Positions 31,813-40,597 of a stretch of 64,000 bases of DNA are shown here, piece by piece. How positions within the stretch are numbered: position 1 is the first letter of the stretch; the number at the start of each line of letters is the position of its first letter. Below the pieces are notes generated by a model. It did no database searches. It worked only from the letters and a program-made list of their open reading frames with translations, and was not told the origin of the DNA. The position numbers and the translations under genes were made by a program. Source of the DNA: Nocardioides sp. Arc9.136. GTDB taxonomy: Bacteria; Actinomycetota; Actinomycetes; Propionibacteriales; Nocardioidaceae. The DNA lies in the NCBI RefSeq assembly GCF_030506255.1, contig NZ_CP113431.1, forward strand, positions 2,420,001 to 2,484,000, written 5' to 3'.

Positions 31813-32855
31813 GGGATCCTCCTCAGGGTCGCGCCCGCGGCTCGGCTCGGCGCGGTGCCGGGCAGGTCGCCGAGCGCGGTGGCGGCGGCGACGACCTCCT
31901 CGGCGGTGACCGACGTCAGGCAGGGGTGTCCGGGGACGGGGCAGGTCGTCGCGCGGGTGCCGCGGCACGCCGCGGTCGGGTCACCCAGCAGCACCCGGTG
32001 CGGGGTGTACGGCGCCCAGCGCTCGGCCGGGACGGTCGGGGCGAAGAGCGACACGACCGGCACCCCGACCGCGGCGGCGAGGTGGGCCGGTCCGGTGTTG
32101 CCGACGACGACGACGCGCGCCCCGGCCAGGAGCCCGGCGAGCTCGCCGAGGTCGGTGCAGCCGCCGCGGTCGACGCCTCCCCCGCCGGCGACGAACGCGG
32201 TCAGGTCGCGCTCGTCGGGTCCGCCGGTCACCACCACGGTCACCCCGCGGGCGGTGAGCAGGTGGCAGGTCTCGCGGAACCGCTCGGCCGGCCAGGCACG
32301 CGCCGGCACCGACGTGCCCGGGTGCAGCACGACGTACGGCACCGGCGAGGCCTCGGGCACCACCGTGCGGACCGCCAGGCCGCCCCCGTCCCCGGCGGGC
32401 AGGTCGAAGCCGCAGGCCCGGGCGAGCGAGAGGGCACGCTCGGGCTCCGGGACGTCCTCGTCGAAGCGGTGCCGCACGTCGAGCAGCGAGCCGGGGTAGT
32501 CCTCGCTGATCGCGCCCACCCACGGGATGCCGGCCATCCGGAGCAGCAGCGCGGTGGGGAGCGCGGACTGGTGGAAGGAGGTGAAGACGACCGCCCGGTC
32601 GAAGCGGCGCTCCGCCAGCCGCCGCACCAGGTCCTCGACGTCGGCGCGGTCGACCGGGTCCGGCTCGGGGTCGATCCACGGCGAGCGCCAGCACAGCAGC
32701 TCGTCCACCCCGGGCAGCAGCTCCGCGGCGGCGCGTCCGCGCGGTCCGCACAGCAGGGTCACGTGGTCGGACCCGGCAGCCAGGGCACGCACCGCCGGGC
32801 CGGTGACGAGGACGTCCCCCAGGCTGTCGAGGCGTACGGCGAGCGTGCGGGTCAC
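31809..32855 (-). CDS. GT9 glycosyltransferase (heptosyltransferase-like), second copy
   Basis: A 348-residue GT-B enzyme related to WaaC/WaaF, with LAVRLDSLGDVLVTGPAVRA at the N-terminus, VLHPGTSVPARAWPAERF, and VVVGNTGPAHLAAAVGVPVV in the donor domain. GCTDLGELAGLLAGARVVV precedes it as usual. It differs clearly from the other copy at 27592, so the two may add successive residues. GTG at 32855 overlaps the upstream stop (GTGA). Confidence 0.88.
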   Translation of the reverse strand: MTRTLAVRLDSLGDVLVTGPAVRALAAGSDHVTLLCGPRGRAAAELLPGVDELLCWRSPWIDPEPDPVDRADVEDLVRRLAERRFDRAVVFTSFHQSALPTALLLRMAGIPWVGAISEDYPGSLLDVRHRFDEDVPEPERALSLARACGFDLPAGDGGGLAVRTVVPEASPVPYVVLHPGTSVPARAWPAERFRETCHLLTARGVTVVVTGGPDERDLTAFVAGGGGVDRGGCTDLGELAGLLAGARVVVVGNTGPAHLAAAVGVPVVSLFAPTVPAERWAPYTPHRVLLGDPTAACRGTRATTCPVPGHPCLTSVTAEEVVAAATALGDLPGTAPSRAAGATLRRIP

Positions 32856-34375
32856 CAGCGCCCCCCGACGATCGCGTCCACGGCCGCCGGCAGCGACCGC
32901 TCCACACGGGCAGCGCGGGCCACCTCCTCGGCCCGGGTCACCGGCGTCGGCACCAGCACCCCCACCGCGCCCGCTGCCTCGGCGGCCCGCACGTCGGCCT
33001 CGATGTCACCGACGAGCACCGTCCGCGCCGGGTCGACGTCGAGCTCGGCGCAGGCCTGCTTGACCATGCCGGGCGCCGGCTTGCGGCAGCCGCATCCGTC
33101 GTCGGGGCCGTGCGGGCACAGCAGCACGACCTCGAACGGCCCGAGCAGCTCCGCGACGCGGGCGTTGACCGCCTCGACCTGCTCGCGGGTGACCAGGCCG
33201 CGGGCGATGCCGGACTGGTTGGTCACGACGCCCAGGCGGACGCCGAGCGCGCGCAGCCGGTCGAGCGCCTCGCGGGCGTCGTCGACGGGCCGCACGAGTG
33301 CCGGGTCGCCGTTGTAGGGGACGTCGTGGACCAGCGTGCCGTCCCGGTCCAGCAGCACCAGGTCGGGCAGGCCGCGCCACGGGCCGGCGTGCCGGTGCCG
33401 CACGATGCCGCGGGCGGAGTGCCAGGTCGCGGCGAACGGGATCGCGGCGCTGGTGAGCAGCATGCGTCGTACCTCCGCGGCGTCCCGGGGGCCCGGCGCG
33501 ATCCGGGCCCAGGCGAAGTCGGCGGTGCCGGCCGCCCAGGCGGCCGCCGCCGCCAGCGCCGTGCGTCGCCGCCGGCCGAGCAGGGCCCCGACCGCGACCA
33601 CCCCGGCTGCGGCGATCGCGACGTGCCGCGGGCGCCGGCCCTGCGGCGCCACGGCGCGCACGTGCCAGTCGGGTCCGTGGACGGCCCGCATCAGGTAGTC
33701 GTCGGCATTGCCGGCCTGCTGACGCAGGCTCGCGAGGTCGTCGGCCGGCCGGACCGGGTGCACGGTGAGCCGCGACCCGTCGAGCACGCGCCCGCGGTCG
33801 GCGCCGAGCCGCAGCGCGAGGTCGGCGTCCTCGCGGAAGGCACGGGGGAAGCGCTCGTCGAAGCCGCCCACGGCCGCCAGGTCGCGGCGCCGGTACGTCA
33901 GGTCGGCGGTGATCCAGCGCGCGGTCTCCAGGCCGGCGGTCCCGCGCTCCCAGTCGGTCGGTCGGCGGTCGGTGGGCAGCGGCACACGGATCCGCCCCTC
34001 GGACCCGACGGCCTCGCGCGCGTCCGCCAGCTCGAGGTCGACGCGGAGGTGCTCGTGCCAGTCCCGCTCGGGGAGGACGTCGTCGTCGAGGAAGCAGACC
34101 CAGGTGGTGCGGGCGTGCCGCCAGCCGATGTTCCGGGCTCGCGCCGGGCCTCCGCCGCCGGCCCGCACCACCCGCAGGTCCAGCCCGAGGCCCGGCAGCT
34201 CGCGGCGCACCAGCCCGGCCAGGTCGGGCCCCTCGCGGCGGTCGTCGACGAGCACGACGGGCACGTCGAGCGGGACGGTCTGATCGGAGAGCCGCTGGAG
34301 CAGGACGAGCAGGCTGGGCCGCCCGACGGTGGGGACGACGACGGTGGTGTCGGTGCGGGCGTGGCGCCCCGTCAC
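32852..34375 (-). CDS. Fusion: GT2 glycosyltransferase + GmhB-type heptose bisphosphate phosphatase
   Basis: One 507-residue frame joins two enzymes. Residues 8-230 are a GT2 domain (VVVPTVGRP; FLDDDV at 95-100 with the DDD metal site; ED at 182-183). Residues 250-290 hold Ala-rich hydrophobic stretches that may lie in the membrane. Residues 338-480 are a HAD phosphatase with DRDGT at 343-347, TNQSGIARG, and a zinc site C420, H422, C428, C430 exactly as in GmhB, which removes the 7-phosphate from heptose 1,7-bisphosphate. GTG at 34375 overlaps the carbamoyltransferase stop. No stop or frameshift separates the halves. Confidence 0.87.
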   Translation of the reverse strand: MTGRHARTDTTVVVPTVGRPSLLVLLQRLSDQTVPLDVPVVLVDDRREGPDLAGLVRRELPGLGLDLRVVRAGGGGPARARNIGWRHARTTWVCFLDDDVLPERDWHEHLRVDLELADAREAVGSEGRIRVPLPTDRRPTDWERGTAGLETARWITADLTYRRRDLAAVGGFDERFPRAFREDADLALRLGADRGRVLDGSRLTVHPVRPADDLASLRQQAGNADDYLMRAVHGPDWHVRAVAPQGRRPRHVAIAAAGVVAVGALLGRRRRTALAAAAAWAAGTADFAWARIAPGPRDAAEVRRMLLTSAAIPFAATWHSARGIVRHRHAGPWRGLPDLVLLDRDGTLVHDVPYNGDPALVRPVDDAREALDRLRALGVRLGVVTNQSGIARGLVTREQVEAVNARVAELLGPFEVVLLCPHGPDDGCGCRKPAPGMVKQACAELDVDPARTVLVGDIEADVRAAEAAGAVGVLVPTPVTRAEEVARAARVERSLPAAVDAIVGGRW

Positions 34376-36018
34376 GCGACGCCTGCCAGCCCCCGGCGGC
34401 GGACCACGAACGGGCCGATCGCGAGCATCGTCACCGGCGCGGAGCCGAAGCACTCCAGTGCGTCGCGCGGGTCGTCGACCATCGGGCGGCCCGCGGTGTT
34501 GAGGCTGGTGTTGATGACCACCGGGAGACCCGTGCGCTGCTCGAAGACCTCGAGCATCCGGCCGAGCAGCGGGTGGTCCTCGGACTCCACGGTCTGCACC
34601 CGGGCCGTGCCGTCGACGTGGACGACCGCCGGGATCCGGTCGCGCCAGTCGGGCGCGACGTCGTGCACGAAGAGCATGTACGGCGAGGGCAGCGGCCCGC
34701 GGCTGAAGATCTCGGCCGCGCGCTCGGCGCGCACCATCGGCGCGACCGGTCGGAACTGCTCGCGGCCCTTGACGTCGTTGAGCCGCTCGAGGTTCTCCTT
34801 GCGGCCCGGGTGGGCCAGCAGCGAGCGGTGCCCGAGCGCTCGGGGACCGTACTCGCTGCGGCCCTGGAACCAGGCGACGACGCCGTCGGCCGCGAGGCAC
34901 TCCGCGACCTCCACGGCCACGTCCGCAGGTCGCTCGTAGGGCACCTGCGCCGTGCGCAGCCACGCCTCGATCTCCTCCTCGGAGAACCCGCGGCCGAGGT
35001 CGGCGCCGCGCATCGGGGTGAGCGTGTCCCCGTGGGTGTAGGCGTGGTGCAGGGCGCTCCCCAGCGCCGTGCCGGCGTCGCCGGCGGCGGGCTGCACCCA
35101 CACCGACTCGTAGCCGGTCTCGGCGTGCAGCCGGGTGTTCGCGACGCAGTTGAGCGCCACGCCGCCGGCGAGGGTGAGCGTGGTGCCGCCGGTGCGCCGC
35201 CGTAGCCACTCGGCGAGGTCGATGAGGACCTCCTCGAGCCGCGTCTGCACGGTGGCGGCCAGGTCGGCGTGGTCCTGGGTCCACTCCTCCCCCGGCGCCA
35301 GCCGCTTGGCCAGCGCGGACCAGTCGACGCCCTGGGTGCGGAAGCCGCCCTCGCCGTCGGCGCGGACCAGGTCGCGGATCTCGTCCATGAACCGCGGCCT
35401 GCCGTAGGAGGCCATCGCCATGACCTTGTACTCGTCGGAGGAGCGCAGGAAGCCCAGGTGCTCGGTGAGGTCCTCGTAGAGCAGGCCGAGCGACTGGGGC
35501 AGCTCCTGGGCCGCGTGGACGGTGAGGCCGCCGCCCTCGTAGCGCCCGGCCAGGTGGCTGGCGCACTCGCCACGTCCGTCGAGGACCAGCACGTCGGTGT
35601 CCGGGTGGGGCGAGGCCAGTGCGCTGGACGCGCCGTGCGAGACGTGGTGCGGCACGAAGCGCACCGTGGCGGGGTCCAGGCCGGGCAGCGCGGTCGCGAG
35701 GAAGCCCGGCGCCTGGCGCGCGTACGTCTGGCGCAGGTGGTCCCAGGGGTCGAACAGCCCCATGTCCTCGGCCGGGCGGGCCCGCTCGGGGTCGTAGGAG
35801 TACGTCACGGCGTCGAGCTCGGAGACGTCGATGCCGGCCTGCTCGAGGCACCAGCGCGCCGCGAGCTCGGGCTGCTCCCACGCCGCGAACGGCACCGGGC
35901 GCTTGCCGTGCTTGCGCCGGGAGAACCGCTCCTCCTCGGCCGCGGCGACCGTCACGCCGTCGACCACGAGGGCGGCCGCCGGGTCGTGGAACAAGGCGTT
36001 GATGCCGAGGACCTTCAC
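34372..36018 (-). CDS. NodU/CmcH-family carbamoyltransferase
   Basis: A 548-residue enzyme that transfers the carbamoyl group of carbamoyl phosphate to a sugar hydroxyl through a carbamoyl-adenylate. The ASKHA-like N-terminal domain starts KVLGINALFHDPAAALV; HHVSHGASSA carries metal-binding His residues; LAGGVALNCVANTRL and QGRSEYGPRALGHRSLLA are family signatures; the Carbam_trans_C domain contains FRPVAPMV. GTG at 36018 follows AGGAG with five-base spacing. As the first gene of the seven-gene glycan operon it predicts a carbamoylated sugar. Confidence 0.92.
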   Translation of the reverse strand: MKVLGINALFHDPAAALVVDGVTVAAAEEERFSRRKHGKRPVPFAAWEQPELAARWCLEQAGIDVSELDAVTYSYDPERARPAEDMGLFDPWDHLRQTYARQAPGFLATALPGLDPATVRFVPHHVSHGASSALASPHPDTDVLVLDGRGECASHLAGRYEGGGLTVHAAQELPQSLGLLYEDLTEHLGFLRSSDEYKVMAMASYGRPRFMDEIRDLVRADGEGGFRTQGVDWSALAKRLAPGEEWTQDHADLAATVQTRLEEVLIDLAEWLRRRTGGTTLTLAGGVALNCVANTRLHAETGYESVWVQPAAGDAGTALGSALHHAYTHGDTLTPMRGADLGRGFSEEEIEAWLRTAQVPYERPADVAVEVAECLAADGVVAWFQGRSEYGPRALGHRSLLAHPGRKENLERLNDVKGREQFRPVAPMVRAERAAEIFSRGPLPSPYMLFVHDVAPDWRDRIPAVVHVDGTARVQTVESEDHPLLGRMLEVFEQRTGLPVVINTSLNTAGRPMVDDPRDALECFGSAPVTMLAIGPFVVRRRGLAGVA

Positions 36019-36182
36019 GCGCACTCCTGTCGTCGGGTGCCCTCGCAGTTCCCGCGCGGCAGGAAGGCATACCCGCGCTGACCTGCACTGCTCGAAGTGC
36101 TTTCGTCCCGACGGGTGAATGTCCTCCGGCACCAGGGGAACCGTCGCCAGGTGACCCCTTCGAGCCCGCTGCCCGCCCGCTG
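36019..36182. promoter_or_regulatory. Divergent intergenic region of the glycan cluster
   Basis: The 164 bases between the carbamoyltransferase and the plus-strand glycosyltransferase must hold both promoters. The only structure I see is the inverted repeat GCACT-N6-AGTGC at 36085-36100 and a CGTC-rich stretch at 36104-36113. No -10/-35 pair is convincing on either strand. Confidence 0.3.
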
Positions 36183-37160
36183 ATGCGCGTCCTGCTCTGG
36201 CACGTGCACGGGTCGTGGACCACCTCCTTCGTCCAGGGCCGCCACGAGTACGTCGTGCCGGTGACGCCCGGGCGGGGACCGGACGGCCTCGGGCGGGCGC
36301 GCACGTGGGACTGGCCCGCGAGCGTCGTCGAGCTGCCGCCGGAGGAGCTGGCCGGCGCCGGGATCGACCTGGTGGTGCTGCAGCGGCCGCACGAGCTGGA
36401 GCTGGCCGAGCGCTGGCTCGGCCGCCGGCCCGGGGTCGACCTGCCGGCGGTCTACCTCGAGCACAACACCCCGCTGCACGGGCATCCCGACGTGCCGGAC
36501 ACCCGTCACCCGATGGCCGACCAGGCCGCGGTGCCGGTGGTGCACGTGACCGGCTTCAACGAGCTGTTCTGGGACACCGGTGACGCCCGCACCACGGTCA
36601 TCGACCACGGCATCGTGGACCCCGGCCAGCGCTGGACCGGCGAGCTGCCGCACGCCGCGGTCGTGGTCAACGACCCGGTGCGGCGGGGCCGCTCGGTCGG
36701 CACCGACCTGCTGCCCGACCTGCTCGCCGCGGGTCCGGTCGACGTGTTCGGCATGCGGGTCGACCAGCTCCCGTCCGCCGACGGCCTGACCACCCACGAG
36801 GACCTCCCCCAGGCCTCGATGCACGACGAGCTCTCGCGGCGTCGCGTCTACGTGCACACCGCACGGTGGACGTCGCTGGGGCTCTCCCTGCTCGAGGCGA
36901 TGCACCTCGGCTTGCCCGTGGTCGCCCTCGCCACCACCGAGGCGTCCGTGGCCGTGCCGCCGGAGGCCGGGGTGGTCACCACGCGCCGCTCGGAGCTCCG
37001 CGCCGCCGTCGCCCGGTTCCTCGCGGACCCCGCGCTCGCCGCCGAGGCGGGTGCGCACGCACGCAAGCACGCCCTGGAGCACTACGGGCTGCCGCGGTTC
37101 CTCGAGCGCTGGGACGACGTGCTCGAGGACGCCCTCCGCGGTGGAGGCGCTGCGGGGTGA
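36183..37160 (+). CDS. GT4-like glycosyltransferase
   Basis: A 325-residue GT-B protein. The N-terminus MRVLLWHVHGSW and YLEHNTPLHG are seen in actinobacterial sugar transferases; the C-terminal donor region is RWTSLGLSLLEAMHLGLPVV followed by ATTEA, with the conserved Glu. No ribosome site is obvious before the ATG. It overlaps the following GT2 gene by four bases, so the two form a second, divergent glycan operon. Confidence 0.82.
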   Translation: MRVLLWHVHGSWTTSFVQGRHEYVVPVTPGRGPDGLGRARTWDWPASVVELPPEELAGAGIDLVVLQRPHELELAERWLGRRPGVDLPAVYLEHNTPLHGHPDVPDTRHPMADQAAVPVVHVTGFNELFWDTGDARTTVIDHGIVDPGQRWTGELPHAAVVVNDPVRRGRSVGTDLLPDLLAAGPVDVFGMRVDQLPSADGLTTHEDLPQASMHDELSRRRVYVHTARWTSLGLSLLEAMHLGLPVVALATTEASVAVPPEAGVVTTRRSELRAAVARFLADPALAAEAGAHARKHALEHYGLPRFLERWDDVLEDALRGGGAAG

Positions 37161-37993
37161 GCGCACGGGTCACCACCGTCGTCATCAGCCGGGACCGCTG
37201 GCCGGACCTGCAGGGCTCGCTCCCGCACCACGAGCCCCCGGTGGTGCTCGTCGACAACGGCTCGCGCGACGGCACCCCGTGGCACGTGGGCCGGGCGTTC
37301 CCCGACGTCGAGGTCATCGCGCTCCCGCACAACCTGGCTGCGCCGGCGCGGAACCTCGGCGTCGAGGCCGCCGGCACGCCGTACGTCGCCTTCGCCGACG
37401 ACGACTCGTGGTGGGCCCCTGGCGCGCTGGAGCGGGCGGCGGACCTCCTCGACGCCCACCCGCGCCTGGCCGTCGTCCACGCCCGGATCCTCGTCGGGCC
37501 CGAGGAGCGCCTCGACGGCCTCTGCGCCCGGCTGGCCGACAGCCCGCTCCCGCGCACGCGCGGACTGCCCGGACCCGCGATCGTGGGGTTCGTGGCCTGC
37601 GGCGCGGTCGTGCGGCGCGAGGCGTTCCTCGAAGTCGGCGGGTTCGACGCGGTGGTGGAGTTCCCCGGCGAGGAGGAGCGGGTCGCCCTGGACCTGGTGG
37701 CCCGGGGCTGGGACCTCGCCTACGTCGACGACGTCGTCGCCCACCACCACCCCTCACCGGTCCGCGACCCGGGCGGGCACCGGCGCACGCGGATCGTGCG
37801 CAACCACCTGCTGACCGCGCTCATGCGCCGTCCCTGGCCGGTGGTGCTGCGCGAGGTGGGCGCGGTCCTCCACGAGCGTGACCTCCCGGCCGCTCGGGGG
37901 CTCGTGCACGCCGTGCGCCGCTCCCCCCGCGCCCTCGCCGCCCGGCGCGTCGTGCCCGAGCACGTCGAGGACCTCCTCGCGCTCCTGTCCTGA
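37157..37993 (+). CDS. GT2 family glycosyltransferase
   Basis: A 278-residue inverting GT-A enzyme. It has TTVVISRDR at the N-terminus, NNG-like VDNGSRDGTP, and FADDDSWW with the DDD metal site; HNLAAPARNLGVEAAG is the usual donor-binding helix. GTG at 37157 overlaps the preceding stop. The C-terminus is Arg-rich (RRSPRALAARRVVPEHVEDL). Role in the surface glycan is inferred from position. Confidence 0.85.
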   Translation: MSARVTTVVISRDRWPDLQGSLPHHEPPVVLVDNGSRDGTPWHVGRAFPDVEVIALPHNLAAPARNLGVEAAGTPYVAFADDDSWWAPGALERAADLLDAHPRLAVVHARILVGPEERLDGLCARLADSPLPRTRGLPGPAIVGFVACGAVVRREAFLEVGGFDAVVEFPGEEERVALDLVARGWDLAYVDDVVAHHHPSPVRDPGGHRRTRIVRNHLLTALMRRPWPVVLREVGAVLHERDLPAARGLVHAVRRSPRALAARRVVPEHVEDLLALLS

Positions 37994-38003
37994 GCCCGGC
38001 TCC

Positions 38004-38288
38004 TCAGGGTCGGGGGTTCGTGCGCGTCCAGCGCTTCTCGTCACGCCGGTGCCCCGTCGCCGCGAGGCACCGGTGGCAGACCGAGGAGACCCGGTCGGCG
38101 TCCCGGCCGGTCGCAGGCTGCACGTCGGCCCACTCGACGTGGGAGAACCGCCCCAGCCCCGCCTTCTTCACCGGGATCCCGCACAGCGTCTGGTTCGTGC
38201 CCGGCGACCACGCGTGCACCTCGCCGGCCGGGGTCCGGAACCCGTCGGGGTCGGTCCAGGAGTCCGTCGCGGCCACCATCGTGCGCAT
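38004..38288 (-). CDS. Small Cys/His-rich conserved actinobacterial protein
   Basis: A 94-residue protein with HAWSPGTNQTLCGIP, RFSHVEWADV and VSSVCHRCLAATGH. The spaced Cys residues (one in TLCG and a CxxC later) plus His suggest a small zinc-binding fold. Proteins of this layout occur widely in actinobacteria without assigned function. The start is ATG at 38288. It ends 10 bases from the convergent GT2 gene. Confidence 0.68.
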   Translation of the reverse strand: MRTMVAATDSWTDPDGFRTPAGEVHAWSPGTNQTLCGIPVKKAGLGRFSHVEWADVQPATGRDADRVSSVCHRCLAATGHRRDEKRWTRTNPRP

Positions 38289-38334
38289 GCCGTGCGGGTT
38301 CCCCGGTCGGGGGCCGGCATACGGTCGGGCGCAG

Positions 38335-39153
38335 TCAGGCCCGGTGGGCCCGGGCCGAGGCGTAGAGGCAGAGCGCGGCGGCCGTGGAGAGGTTCAGGCT
38401 CTCGGCGCGGCCGTGGATCGGGATGCGGACCCGGTGGTCGGCCAGCCCGGCCAGCTCCGCCGGGAGACCCCAGGCCTCGTTGCCGAAGAGCCAGGCGGTC
38501 GGCCGGGCGAGCAGGTCCGCGGTGGCCGGGGCGTCGAGGTCCACCTCGCCGGCACCGTCCGCCGCGAGGACGACGAGACCGGCGTCCTGGGCTGCGCGCA
38601 CGGCCGCGGCGGCGTCGGGCTCGACGGCCAGCGGCAGGTGGAAGAGGCTGCCGACGCTGGCCCGGACCGTCTTGGGGTTGTAGGCGTCGACCGAGCTGCC
38701 GGCGAGCACCACGAGGTCGGCGCCGGCCGCGTCGGCGCAGCGCACGACCGTGCCGGCGTTGCCCGGGTCGCGCACGTCGGCGCAGATCGCGACGAGGCGG
38801 GCTGCGCGGTCACCGGACAGCAGGTCGGCCAGCGGGCGGTCGAGGTGGCGGCAGAGGCCGACCACGCCCGCCGGCGTGACGCTGTCGCTCAGCGAGGCCA
38901 GCGCCTTGTCCTCGACGAGGGTCCAACGGACCTGCGCGCGCTCGGCGGCGGCCGCCAGCGCGGCGTACGTCCCGGTGGCCTCGGGGGTCGCGAAGACCTC
39001 GACGACGGCGCCGGGCAGCTCCAGGGCCCCCTCGACCGCCTTCGGGCCGTCAGCGAGGAACAGCCGCCGCTCGGTGCGTACCGAGCGGCGGCTGAGCCTG
39101 CGTGCGTCCTTGACGCGGGCGTTGCCCGCGACGAGTGGCGGCGTGGTCGTCAG
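38335..39153 (-). CDS. TrmH/SpoU-family RNA 2'-O-methyltransferase with apparent CTG start
   Basis: A 272-residue SPOUT methyltransferase with an N-terminal substrate-binding domain ([26 protein letters not shown]). The three SpoU motifs are [28 protein letters not shown] and [18 protein letters not shown]. It methylates a ribose in rRNA or tRNA using SAM. No ATG, GTG or TTG lies near the N-terminus in frame. CTG at 39153-39151 overlaps the rplT stop as CTGA, and GGAGG sits seven bases upstream, so I take CTG as the start. Confidence 0.85.
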   Translation of the reverse strand: MTTTPPLVAGNARVKDARRLSRRSVRTERRLFLADGPKAVEGALELPGAVVEVFATPEATGTYAALAAAAERAQVRWTLVEDKALASLSDSVTPAGVVGLCRHLDRPLADLLSGDRAARLVAICADVRDPGNAGTVVRCADAAGADLVVLAGSSVDAYNPKTVRASVGSLFHLPLAVEPDAAAAVRAAQDAGLVVLAADGAGEVDLDAPATADLLARPTAWLFGNEAWGLPAELAGLADHRVRIPIHGRAESLNLSTAAALCLYASARAHRA

Positions 39154-39542
39154 GCCGACGCCTCCGCCTTGGGCGCGTTGACGTCCTCGGGGAGGGCGTT
39201 CTTCGCGACCTCGACGAGGGCGTTGAACGCCGCGACGTCGTTGACGGCCAGCTCGGCCAGGATCTTGCGGTCGACCTCGACACCGGCGAGGTTGAGGCCC
39301 TGGATGAAGCGGTTGTAGGTCATCCCCTGGGCGCGGGCCGCAGCGTTGATGCGCTGGATCCACAGCTTGCGGAAGTTGCCCTTGTTCTTGCGCCGGTCGT
39401 TGTAGCTGTAGACCAGCGAGTGGGTGACCTGCTCCTTGGCCTTGCGGTACAGGCGCGAGCGCTGGCCGCGGTAGCCGCTGGCGCGCTCGAGGGTCGTACG
39501 GCGCTTCTTCTGGGCGTTCACTGCCCGCTTGACGCGTGCCAT
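39150..39542 (-). CDS. rplT: Large-subunit ribosomal protein L20
   Basis: A 130-residue protein binding 23S rRNA early in assembly. Sequence is unmistakable: [32 protein letters not shown], then [19 protein letters not shown]. The C-terminal [13 protein letters not shown] tail is an actinobacterial extra. It follows rpmI and infC in the conserved order, and its stop overlaps the methyltransferase start. In other bacteria L20 represses this operon. Confidence 0.98.
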   Translation of the reverse strand: MARVKRAVNAQKKRRTTLERASGYRGQRSRLYRKAKEQVTHSLVYSYNDRRKNKGNFRKLWIQRINAAARAQGMTYNRFIQGLNLAGVEVDRKILAELAVNDVAAFNALVEVAKNALPEDVNAPKAEASA

Positions 39543-39625
39543 CTGTCTTGCTCCTTGGTGCTCATGGTCTCGACGGGCTCATCGGCTGCTGCCGACGACC
39601 CACCGTGGATTCGGGTGGGGCGAGG

Positions 39626-39820
39626 TCAGAGACCCAGCATCTTCTTCGCGCGCTTGACGTCGGACTTGGCCAGCTCGACCGTCCCGGTCATCCGGCGGGT
39701 GACCTTCGAGGGCTTCTTCTCGAGGTTGTGGCGCTTGCCGGCCTTCTCGCGAAGGATCTTGCCGGAGCCGGTCACCTTGAAGCGCTTGCTGGCACCGGAG
39801 TGCGTCTTGTTCTTCGGCAT
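39626..39820 (-). CDS. rpmI: Large-subunit ribosomal protein L35
   Basis: A 64-residue basic protein with the family sequence [33 protein letters not shown] and C-terminal KMLGL. ATG at 39820 was taken as the start because upstream codons are not conserved. It lies between infC and rplT. The 83-base gap to rplT has a CCCACC/GGTGGG hairpin at 39599-39619 that could matter for L20 control. Confidence 0.98.
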   Translation of the reverse strand: MPKNKTHSGASKRFKVTGSGKILREKAGKRHNLEKKPSKVTRRMTGTVELAKSDVKRAKKMLGL

Positions 39821-39913
39821 CTCTGTCTCTCTCTCGTCGTCCTGCCGACGGCACGGTGGTGCCACGGCGGAAGTCTCTGGGCGGTCGGGGTCTGCACCCC
39901 CGTCCGCATGACG

Positions 39914-40597
39914 TCAGGCGTCGATCTCGGGGTCGAGGTTCTCGGAGCGGCGGCGCTCCTTCTTCTGCGCCACCGGACCCGCCGCGTGGGCGGCCTCGCG
40001 CTCTGCCTGCTCCTCGGCCTCGGCCGCGGCGCGCTCGGCGGTGCGGGCGTCCTTGGCGGCCTGCACGTCGACCTTGGCGTCGGCCTTCTTCTTGTGCGGG
40101 CCGAGCACCATGATCATGTTGCGGCCGTCCTGCTTGGGGGCCGACTCCACGAAGCCGAGGTCGGTGACGTCCTCGGCCAGGCGCTGGAGCAGGCGGAAGC
40201 CCAGCTCGGGGCGGTGCTGCTCACGACCGCGGAACATGATCGTGATCTTGACCTTGTCCCCCGCCTTGAGGAACCGCACGACGTGACCCTTCTTGGTCTC
40301 GTAGTCGTGGGCGTCGATCTTCGGACGAAGCTTCATCTCCTTGATGATCACGTTCGTCTGGTTCCGACGCGCCTCGCGGGCCTTCTGGGCGTTCTCGTAC
40401 TTGAACTTGCCGTAGTCCATGAGCTTGCAGACCGGCGGGCGCGCCATGGGTGCCACCTCGACCAGGTCGAGGTCGGCCTCCTGCGCGAGGCGGAGGGCGT
40501 CGGCCGTCGGGACGATGCCGACGGTCTCGCCGTTGGGTCCAACGAGGCGGACCTCGGAAACCCGGATCCGGTCGTTGATACGAAGCTCGGTGCTGAT
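39914..40597 (-). CDS. infC: Translation initiation factor IF-3, ATC start
   Basis: A 227-residue IF3. The N-terminal domain begins [20 protein letters not shown] (after the start), followed by the linker [15 protein letters not shown] and a C-terminal domain with [12 protein letters not shown]. The true start is ATC at 40597-40595, four bases after AGGAGG; beginning at the first ATG (40456) would delete 47 conserved residues. Rare start codons on infC permit autoregulation, because IF3 rejects them. A long Ala/Glu/Lys-rich C-terminal tail follows the domain, as in other actinobacteria. Confidence 0.95.
   Translation of the reverse strand: MSTELRINDRIRVSEVRLVGPNGETVGIVPTADALRLAQEADLDLVEVAPMARPPVCKLMDYGKFKYENAQKAREARRNQTNVIIKEMKLRPKIDAHDYETKKGHVVRFLKAGDKVKITIMFRGREQHRPELGFRLLQRLAEDVTDLGFVESAPKQDGRNMIMVLGPHKKKADAKVDVQAAKDARTAERAAAEAEEQAEREAAHAAGPVAQKKERRRSENLDPEIDA

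Noticed and set aside
34376-36304. A 1150-residue reading frame extending the GT2-GmhB gene into the carbamoyltransferase
   Set aside because: The upstream part is an antisense-free shadow in another frame of the carbamoyltransferase gene, with Arg/Pro-rich nonsense composition; GTG at 34375 with a GTGA junction is the credible start.
39914-40456. IF3 as a 180-residue protein starting at ATG 40456
   Set aside because: The conserved N-terminal domain is encoded upstream in frame and opens with ATC after AGGAGG.
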